A stretch of 36,678 nucleotides of DNA from Prevotellaceae bacterium UBA4336. Lineage in GTDB: Bacteria > Bacteroidota > Bacteroidia > Bacteroidales > Bacteroidaceae. The DNA is taken from NCBI GenBank assembly GCA_002394305.1, contig DGTM01000060.1:6164-42841 (forward strand), written 5' to 3'. The position numbers and the translations under genes were made by a program. How positions within the stretch are numbered: position 1 is the stretch's first letter; the number at the start of each line of letters is the position of its first letter. Below, piece after piece: positions 30,661 through 36,678 of this stretch. The notes below the pieces were generated by a model. It saw only the letters and a list, made by a program, of their open reading frames with translations. It did not search any database and was not told where the DNA came from.

Positions 30661-32553
30661 TTACGGCGCGATGCGCAGCAGGGAATCCTCCATAATGATC
30701 TCTCCGGCGGCACGCATGCGGTCGATGGCCTGCTCTGTCTGTTCGGCGCTGAAGCCCGTCGTGTCGAGGGCATCGGCTGCAAGCGGTCCCTGCTGCAGCT
30801 GCCCGATGATGTGGGCCCGCAGGGCATCGTAGGCATCGGCGGGAAGCCCCTGCTGACGGCGGCGCTGGCAGACATCGCACACGCCGCAGTCCTGTGCGGC
30901 ACGTTCCCCGAAGTAGTTCAGCAGCATACGGCTGCGGCAGCAGTCGGCGTCGCGGTCGGCATAGTGCAGCATGGCGGCCAGACGCTGTGCGTGCCGTTCG
31001 CGCCGCTCCTGGTAGATCTGTGTCGAGAGCACGATCTCCTCCTTGTCCACACGGCGCTGGCGGAAGGTGATGTGCGGCAGATGCTTGCGCGGGATGAAGG
31101 AGACGAGGCGGTGCTGGGCCAGTCGAAGCAGGATGTGGTAGACGTCGTCGGGGGTGAGACCCGTGTCGCGGCACAGCCAGTCCTCGTCGATGTAGACGTA
31201 GTCCACGAAGATGCCGCCGTAGTGCCTCAGCACAGAGAGCATGAGGCGTTCGCCGTCGGGGTCCAGGGTGCGGAACAGCTCGTTGCGCGATGTGTCGATG
31301 CGCAGTCGGCTGGACGAGTCGTCCTCGTCGCGATACTCGATGTAGCCGGCCTTGTCCAGCAGGTCGAGGGCACTGACGAGCGTCGTGGGGAAGTGTCCGA
31401 AGGTGCGGCAGAACTTGTCGAGGTCGAACTCGCGCGTCACGTGCAGGCCGTCGCCCATGGCAATGCCGAGGAAGCAGCAGACCAGCTCGTAGACCTCGCG
31501 CACATAGTCGGGCTGCGGGAACTGCTGGGCCAGTCGCTGGGCACCGCGCAGACGTTCCTTGCCGTCGGTGATGAGGATGGCCCAGGCCGGCTCGCCGTCG
31601 CGTCCGGCACGGCCTGCCTCCTGGAAATAAGCCTCGATGGAATCGGGGATATCTGCATGCAGCACCAGCCGCACGTCCGGCTTGTCGATGCCCATGCCGA
31701 AGGCGTTGGTCGCCACCATGATGCGCACCTCGCCGCGGTGCCAGCGCATCTGTCGCTCGTTCTTCTGTATGCCGGTCAGCCCCGCATGGTAGAACGTGGC
31801 GGGGAACCCCATCTCGCAGAGCTCGCCGGCCAGCTCGCGGCTCCTGCGGCGACTGCGGGTGTAGATGATGCACGACCCGGGGATGGACTCCAGGGCGTGC
31901 ACGATGCCGTCCAGCACCGTGTCCTCCCGACGCACGATGTACGCCAGGTTACGCCTCTCGAAGCTCATCCTCAGCACGTTCCTGCCGCGGAAACGAAGCT
32001 TCTGCTGAATGTCGTCGGCCACCTCGGGCGTCGCCGTGGCAGTGAGCGCCAGCAGGGGGCACTGCGGCAGCACCTCGCGGATGCGGGCTATGTCGAGGTA
32101 GGAGGGACGGAAATCATAACCCCACTGGCAGACGCAGTGCGCTTCGTCCACCGTGATGAAGCACACGTCCATGCGCTGAAGCTTCTCCAGAAACAACGGG
32201 CTGGAAAGGCGTTCGGGGGAGACATAAAGGAACTTGTAGGCGCCGAAGATGCTGTTGTCCAGGATGGTGAGCACCTCGTCGTGCTGCATGTATCCGGTGA
32301 TGAAGGCCGCCTTGATGCCGTGGCGCCTGAGGGCTTCCACCTGGTCCTTCATGAGCGAGATGAGCGGCGTGATGACGATGCACAGGCCCTTCATCGTCAT
32401 GGCCGGCACCTGGAACGTGATGCTCTTGCCGCCGCCCGTGGGCATGAGGCCGAGCGTGTCGCGCCCTGCGCCGATGCTCTCTATGACCTGCCGCTGTATG
32501 CCCCGGAAATCATCGTAGCCCCAGTACCGGCGAAGGACAGAACGATACTGCAT
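30661..32553 (-). CDS. recQ: ATP-dependent DNA helicase RecQ
   Basis: A 630-residue superfamily 2 helicase that unwinds DNA 3' to 5' in recombinational repair and fork rescue. It has Walker A MPTGGGKS (37-44), the DEAH box at 136-139, the second RecA-like domain with TNAFGMGIDKPDVR and QEAGRAGRDG, a zinc site with C538/C539, C556, C559 and C562, and a winged-helix RQC domain. The C-terminal part lacks a recognisable HRDC domain and is instead a short helical tail (about 563-630). It starts 16 bp after recJ, so the two are probably co-transcribed, which makes functional sense because RecQ and RecJ act together in resection. It converges with the HIRAN-like gene. Confidence 0.96.
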   Translation of the reverse strand: MQYRSVLRRYWGYDDFRGIQRQVIESIGAGRDTLGLMPTGGGKSITFQVPAMTMKGLCIVITPLISLMKDQVEALRRHGIKAAFITGYMQHDEVLTILDNSIFGAYKFLYVSPERLSSPLFLEKLQRMDVCFITVDEAHCVCQWGYDFRPSYLDIARIREVLPQCPLLALTATATPEVADDIQQKLRFRGRNVLRMSFERRNLAYIVRREDTVLDGIVHALESIPGSCIIYTRSRRRSRELAGELCEMGFPATFYHAGLTGIQKNERQMRWHRGEVRIMVATNAFGMGIDKPDVRLVLHADIPDSIEAYFQEAGRAGRDGEPAWAILITDGKERLRGAQRLAQQFPQPDYVREVYELVCCFLGIAMGDGLHVTREFDLDKFCRTFGHFPTTLVSALDLLDKAGYIEYRDEDDSSSRLRIDTSRNELFRTLDPDGERLMLSVLRHYGGIFVDYVYIDEDWLCRDTGLTPDDVYHILLRLAQHRLVSFIPRKHLPHITFRQRRVDKEEIVLSTQIYQERRERHAQRLAAMLHYADRDADCCRSRMLLNYFGERAAQDCGVCDVCQRRRQQGLPADAYDALRAHIIGQLQQGPLAADALDTTGFSAEQTEQAIDRMRAAGEIIMEDSLLRIAP

Positions 32554-32569
32554 GCGCCCCTCCCTTCTC

Positions 32570-34291
32570 CTATTCGCAGGGTTTGATGTCTTCTATCACC
32601 AGCTGCACCTCGCCGTGCTTGTGCGAGTTCTCCTCGATGTTGTAGACAATGTCGAAGGCCCGCTTCGTCTTGATGTAGCGTGCCTGCGAGCTCTGGCCGA
32701 AGGCGATGCCGTTCATCACGTTGCTGCTCTTCGAGTCCACGAGCTCCAGCTTGATGTGCTCTTGGTCGCGCCCCACGACCTTGCTCGTGCCGTAGTCATA
32801 GACTTGGCGTGTGCAGAAAAGGGGCTTTTGGTTGTCGGGTCCGTAAGGTGCGAACCGCTTGATGTCGGCAGCGACGCGGCGGTTGATGTCGCGGAAGTCC
32901 ACGACGGCATCGATGCGCAGGACGGCGTTGGTCTGCTCGGGCTGTATGTGCTGCTCCACGTACTCCTCGAACCTGCGGCGGAAGGCCGGGACGTTCTCCA
33001 CCGGCAGGCTCAGGCCGGCGGCGTACGTGTGTCCGCCGAAATTGGTGAGCAGGTCGGCACAGCTCTCTATGGCCTTGTGCACGTCGAAGCCCGGCACACT
33101 GCGTGCCGAGCCCGTCGCCATGCCGTCGTCGCCCTCGGTCAGCACCACGCTGGGCTTGTAGAAGACCTCGGTCAGGCGCGAGGCCACGATGCCGATGATG
33201 CCGCGGTGCCACTCCTCGTTGAAGAGGACGATGGACTTGTGCTCGTGCCGGTGTTCCAGGGTCATGACGATGCGGTTGGCCTCCTCGGTCATGGTCTTGT
33301 CCAGGTCCTTGCGCTGTTCGTTGTATTCGTTGATGCGTTCCGCATGCTCGCGGGCTGCGCCATAGTCCTTCTCGATGAGGAGCGCCACGGCTTCCCCTCC
33401 GGTCTGCATGCGCCCGGAGGCGTTGATGCGCGGGCCTATCTTGAAGATGATGTCGCCCAGGGAAATCTCCTTGTCCTTCAGTCCGCACACCTCCATGAGT
33501 GCCTTGACGCCCACGCTGGGCGAACTGTTCAGCTGCCGCAGGCCGTGGTAGGCCAGGATGCGGTTCTCGCCCATGATGGGCACGATGTCGGCCGCTATGC
33601 TGATGGCGCAGAGGTCGAGCAGGGGGATGAGCTGCGAGAACTCTATGCCGTTGCTGATGGCGAAGGCCTGCATCAGCTTGAAGCCCACGCCGCAGCCGCA
33701 CAGGTGCTCGTAGGGATAGGTGTTGTCGGCACGCTTTGCATTGAGGATGGCTACGGCGGGCGGCAGCTCGTCGCCCGGCACGTGGTGGTCGCAGATGATG
33801 AAGTCGATGCCTTTCTCCTTGGCGTAGGCTATCTCGTCGGTGGCCTTGATGCCGCAGTCGAGCACGATGATGAGGCCGACGCCCGTCTCGCAGGCATAGT
33901 CGACGCCCTTGCGCGAGACGCCGTAGCCGTCTTCGTTGCGGTCGGGGATGTAGTAGTCGATGTTGCTGTAGAACTGCTGCAGGAAGCGGTGGACCAGTGC
34001 CACGGCGGTGCATCCGTCCACGTCGTAGTCGCCGTAGACGAGGATGCGTTCCTTGCGGCCCAGGGCTTCGTTGAGCCTGCTCACGGCCTTGTGCATGTCC
34101 TGGAAGAGGAACGGGTCGTGGAGGTCAGTGAGTTGCGGGCGGAAGAACTTGTGGGCCTCCTGTGTGTCCTTAATGCCGCGTCGTATCAGGACATGCGCCA
34201 GCACAGGGCTGATTCTCAGCTCTGCGGCCATCTCCTGTGCGAGCTGCTGCTCTGCTTCGGAGGGCGGGATATAGTTCCATTCGTAGTTCAC
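32570..34291 (-). CDS. recJ: Single-stranded-DNA-specific 5'-3' exonuclease RecJ
   Basis: A DHH-family exonuclease (573 residues from the GTG at 34291; 582 from an ATG at 34318) that degrades 5' ends of single-stranded DNA in recombination and mismatch repair. The DHH core has DYDVDG (88-93 from the GTG), ILDCG-type and CDHHVPG (DHH at 168-170) motifs, and the later DHHA1 part has GGHTYAAGLSLP. An OB-fold follows and the C-terminus ends VIEDIKPCE. The GTG was preferred because the homologous N-terminus begins at that position (V/M-NYEWNY) and a possible -7 box, TACCTTTA (34298-34305), lies just upstream. Without a good -33 box this remains uncertain. It precedes recQ by 16 bp. Confidence 0.93.
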   Translation of the reverse strand: MNYEWNYIPPSEAEQQLAQEMAAELRISPVLAHVLIRRGIKDTQEAHKFFRPQLTDLHDPFLFQDMHKAVSRLNEALGRKERILVYGDYDVDGCTAVALVHRFLQQFYSNIDYYIPDRNEDGYGVSRKGVDYACETGVGLIIVLDCGIKATDEIAYAKEKGIDFIICDHHVPGDELPPAVAILNAKRADNTYPYEHLCGCGVGFKLMQAFAISNGIEFSQLIPLLDLCAISIAADIVPIMGENRILAYHGLRQLNSSPSVGVKALMEVCGLKDKEISLGDIIFKIGPRINASGRMQTGGEAVALLIEKDYGAAREHAERINEYNEQRKDLDKTMTEEANRIVMTLEHRHEHKSIVLFNEEWHRGIIGIVASRLTEVFYKPSVVLTEGDDGMATGSARSVPGFDVHKAIESCADLLTNFGGHTYAAGLSLPVENVPAFRRRFEEYVEQHIQPEQTNAVLRIDAVVDFRDINRRVAADIKRFAPYGPDNQKPLFCTRQVYDYGTSKVVGRDQEHIKLELVDSKSSNVMNGIAFGQSSQARYIKTKRAFDIVYNIEENSHKHGEVQLVIEDIKPCE

Positions 34292-34432
34292 GGCACGTAA
34301 AGGTACGACAATTTGCACAAATACGGAAAGGACAGGGACAATTATTGCGTTTTTTTAACAATAACGCCCCTGCTTTCGCTTTGTCATTTCCCGGGGCCTT
34401 GTGTGTGGCGGGGCTGGCCGGGAGGTGGGGTT

Positions 34433-35947
34433 CTACTTGATGTATTCGGCCAGGTTGGTCAGGCGCATGTCGCCTTTGCGCAGGAAGGTGTCGTGCATGG
34501 CAAAGGCTGCCGAGAGTTCGTGGTGTGTGTGTCCGCCGCGCCTCTCTGCGTACTTGAGGTAGTCCTGCAGCATGGGGCGGTAGTCGGGGTGTGCCACCTT
34601 GATGAGCTCGTCGGCCTTCTGCAGGTCGCTCTTGTGGCGCAGGTCGGCCACGCCGTACTCTGTGATGACGGCGTCGACGTAGTGGTTCGTGTGGTCGATG
34701 TGGCTGGCGAAGGGCACGATGCTGGAGATGGCGCCGCCTTTCGTCGTGGAGCCGCAGGTGAAGATGGTGAGGTAGGCGTTGGCAGCGAAGTCGGCCGAGC
34801 CGCCGATGCCGTTCATCATCTTGGTGCCGCATATCTTGGTGCTGTTCACGTGGCCGTAGAGGTCGCACTCGATGGCTGTGTTGAGGGCGCAGACGCCGAG
34901 GCGTGCGATGACCTCGGGGCAGTTGCTGATCTCGGAGGGACGCAGCACGAGTTTGTCCTTGAAGAAGTCGATGTTGTTGTAGATGTCAAGCAGGCACTGG
35001 TTGGTGACGGTCAGCGAGCAGGCTGATGCCGAGAGGACGCGTCCCTGCTTCATCAGGCCGACGGGTGCGTCCTGCAGCACTTCGGTGTAGATGTTGAAGT
35101 TGGGCACTTCGGGGCACTGTCCGAGGGCGCCGAGCACGGCGTTTGCGCCGCTGCCCACACCGCTCTGCAGGTTGAGGAATGTCTTCGGGATGAGGCCCTG
35201 CTTGAGGTTGAGGAGCAGGAAGTCAGCCACGTTCTGTCCGATCTGGGTCGTGATGGGGTCGGGGTCCTTGAAGGTGCGAGCCTCGTCGGGTATGTTGCAC
35301 TCCACGATGCCTACGATGCGGTCGGCGTCCACCTCGACGTAGGGCTTGCCGATGCGGTCGCTGGCCTTCGTGATCATGATGGGGGTGCGGAAGGGGTGGT
35401 CCTCGATTTCATATACGTCGTGTATGCCCTTGCTGTTGGGGCTGTGGAATGCGTTGAGCTCCACGATGATGCCTTCCGTGGCGAGGCGGCATACGGTGGG
35501 GCTGATGCCGCCGGCTGCGGTCAGGTAGATGTGTGCCTTGTTTCCTACCTTCTCGATGGCGCAGGCTTCGATGATGGCCCAGTTGACCTGCCCCAGGTAG
35601 CCCTGGCGTATCTGTGTTGCCATGTTCGAGAGGTTGAGGTCGGAATAGTGCAGGTGTGTGTTCTGGTTGACGTTCTTGCGGAAGTCGGGGTTCGTGGTGT
35701 AGGGGGCGCGGAAGTCGATGGCGTCGACGTCCGAGAGGTCGCCGTCGCAGCTCTGGCCTGTGCTGGCACCGGTGAAGATGCTGATTTTGAAGGGTCTTCC
35801 GGCGGCATGTTCTGCCTCTGCGCGTTTTGCGATTTCTGCGGGGGTGCATTTGGCTACGCCAGCAGGCGTGAAGCCGCTCAGACCGATGGTCTGTCCGTTC
35901 TGGATGAGTGCTGCTGCTTCGGCAGCTGTGATTCTGTTGAAGTCCAT
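34433..35947 (-). CDS. Succinate/acetate CoA-transferase family protein
   Basis: A 504-residue member of the acetyl-CoA hydrolase/transferase family, of the succinyl-CoA:acetate type. It would move CoA between succinyl-CoA, acetyl-CoA or propionyl-CoA and free acids in the cytosol, in the acid-producing part of fermentation. The CoA-binding loop is SGVGSGANAVL, and the catalytic glutamate is probably E289 in IYTEVLQDA, by alignment with characterised members. GTKMMNGIGGSADF is a strong family motif. The length is normal and there is no membrane or signal segment. A probable promoter -7 box lies at 35973-35980. It stands alone: the next minus-strand gene (recJ) starts 115 bp further on. Hydrolase instead of transferase activity is possible. 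Confidence 0.93.
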   Translation of the reverse strand: MDFNRITAAEAAALIQNGQTIGLSGFTPAGVAKCTPAEIAKRAEAEHAAGRPFKISIFTGASTGQSCDGDLSDVDAIDFRAPYTTNPDFRKNVNQNTHLHYSDLNLSNMATQIRQGYLGQVNWAIIEACAIEKVGNKAHIYLTAAGGISPTVCRLATEGIIVELNAFHSPNSKGIHDVYEIEDHPFRTPIMITKASDRIGKPYVEVDADRIVGIVECNIPDEARTFKDPDPITTQIGQNVADFLLLNLKQGLIPKTFLNLQSGVGSGANAVLGALGQCPEVPNFNIYTEVLQDAPVGLMKQGRVLSASACSLTVTNQCLLDIYNNIDFFKDKLVLRPSEISNCPEVIARLGVCALNTAIECDLYGHVNSTKICGTKMMNGIGGSADFAANAYLTIFTCGSTTKGGAISSIVPFASHIDHTNHYVDAVITEYGVADLRHKSDLQKADELIKVAHPDYRPMLQDYLKYAERRGGHTHHELSAAFAMHDTFLRKGDMRLTNLAEYIK

Positions 35948-35972
35948 ATGTAAGTTTTGATTAAATTCCGCG

Positions 35973-35980
35973 CAAAGATA
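35973..35980 (-). promoter_or_regulatory. Probable -7 box of the CoA-transferase promoter
   Basis: TATCTTTG on the minus strand, 25 bases before the start codon, matches the Bacteroidota -7 consensus. No good -33 TTTG is seen at the usual distance. Confidence 0.5.
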
Positions 35981-36012
35981 TAAAAAAAAGCTGAGATGTC
36001 AGCTTCTTTCTG

Positions 36013-36631
36013 TCATTTTTTGTGTGCAGAGGGGGTGTTTTGCCCTGGAAGGGGTTCCTTTCGGAAGAAAGCGCGGTAGTTTTCGGCCATCGCGGTGCAG
36101 AGGGCGGCGACGCTGAGTCCGCGCCGGTTTGCCACGGCCTGGTAGAGCTCGGAGACGGGCGCGGTGTCGCAGTCTGTCTCGAGCATGAGCCGTCCGGGCG
36201 GGCAGAGGCACAGGCTCTCTGCGTTGTGCCGGAAGCCGAAGCTCACGTAGAAGCCTGCGGCGAGGAGCGACCGGAGCTGCTGTGGCTTGCCCCGGAAGCC
36301 GTGGAGCATCCAGGGCACCGTGGGCTTGAGCTCGCGGCGGAGGCTGAGCAGGGTGTCGAGCTCCCGGACGCAGTGCAGGACGAGGGGTTTCCCGCAGGCT
36401 TCGCTGAGGGCTGCCATCCGCCGGAGCGTCTGCTGCTGCACCGCTCACGGAGGGGCCGCGCAGGGCGTCCAGTCCGCATTCCCCCACGGCGAGTTTGTCC
36501 GTGAGGTCGGGCACGGAGTAGGCTTCGTCGGCGTGCCAGGGGTGGATGCCCCAGGTGTCGCGTCCGTCCACTACGGCAACGGTGTCGGCCGGCGTCGCGC
36601 GGTTGTGCGTATGGAAATCAATGTATGTCAT
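36013..36631 (-). pseudogene. Frame-disrupted TatD-family metal-dependent hydrolase
   Basis: The minus strand encodes a TatD-type hydrolase (Mg-dependent DNase family) in two frames. The first part from 36631 (MTYIDFHTHNRATP, metal motif HTH, and AVGECGLDALRGPSV with the conserved Glu) leads to about 36447. The second part (QQQTLRRMAALSEACGKPLVLHCV, HGFRG, ETDCDTAP) continues in another frame to 36013. Joined, they give a near-complete protein of about 205 residues, so one base too many or two too few lies near 36440-36450, at a GTGAGCGGTGCAGCAG stretch. Nothing else is truncated. It may be a true inactivated gene or an assembly error near the contig end. Confidence 0.85.
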
Positions 36632-36645
36632 GGCAGTTCGGCACA

Positions 36646-36678
36646 GGGCTCCCGAAAACACAGCGTGCTCTTCCGAAA
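36646..36678. repeat. 22-bp repeat unit running off the right edge
   Basis: On the minus strand a 22-bp unit (36651-36672) starts AAGAGC, ends TTTCGGG and carries ACGCTGTGT in the middle. The TTTCGG before it is the tail of a further unit, cut by the window edge. The flanks match the unit at 30484-30638, while the middle matches the 22-bp repeat inside the GT2 gene at 5195-5270. Confidence 0.7.

Noticed and set aside
34319..34432. A terminator or small RNA between recJ and the CoA-transferase
   Set aside because: A weak ATTATTG / CAATAAC pairing around a T-run is present, but it is too short and A/T-rich to support a call.

Overview
The window looks like chromosomal DNA of a GC-rich member of the Bacteroidales, probably Prevotellaceae-like. 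The phylum call rests on several start-proximal promoters of the Bacteroidota type (-7 box TAnnTTTG, with a TTTG or TTG about 19-20 bp upstream), weak or absent Shine-Dalgarno sequences, and typical families (DUF2975/XRE pair, succinate CoA-transferase, RecJ-RecQ pair, DUF1703-type AAA/PD-(D/E)XK protein). The family-level call is an inference. No rRNA, tRNA or CRISPR array was seen.

Layout. (1) Positions 1-7410 hold a surface-glycan block: three overlapping glycosyltransferase genes on the plus strand, meeting five glycosyltransferase-type genes on the minus strand. (2) Positions 7427-9083 hold an AAA-ATPase/PD-(D/E)XK gene that sits between two perfect 38-bp copies of the 3' end of the neighbouring ABC exporter gene. 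It appears to have been inserted between the exporter and the GT4 gene. (3) Positions 9042-15152 (minus) hold argS, an RNase H, an LtaS-like sulfatase-fold transferase and the MsbA-like exporter. The last two plausibly work with the glycosyltransferases in envelope glycan export or decoration. (4) Positions 15611-21754 are mostly plus strand: a GH16 glucanase, a secreted DUF6263-like protein, a membrane-anchored coiled-coil/HTH protein, NfeD and an SPFH protein, a convergent Bcp peroxiredoxin, and a DUF2975 membrane protein with its small XRE regulator. (5) Positions 21755-22403 are a gene-free, strongly repetitive tract. (6) Positions 22404-28253 (minus) are an apparent operon of PfkB sugar kinase, a large secreted GH2 beta-galactosidase and MurQ. 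(7) Positions 28445-30500 (plus) are a LexA/CI-type S24 repressor and an unrecognised protein with a possible HIRAN-like N-terminus. (8) Positions 30661-36631 (minus) are recJ-recQ, a succinate/acetate CoA-transferase and a frame-disrupted TatD-family gene at the right edge.

The most striking content is not a classical gene system but repeats placed at gene boundaries. There are 7-, 8- and 9-bp tandem arrays directly at start codons. A family of 22-bp modular repeats has constant flanks around a variable 5-bp core and lies at gene 3' ends. A 22-bp repeat with a 7-bp-stem hairpin lies inside a glycosyltransferase coding sequence. A C-rich palindromic element occurs in at least six places, including inside a coding sequence. 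A tandem duplication carries its internal segment in opposite orientations in its two copies. Together with the nuclease gene that duplicated its neighbour's 3' end, these make gene borders the main sites of variation here.
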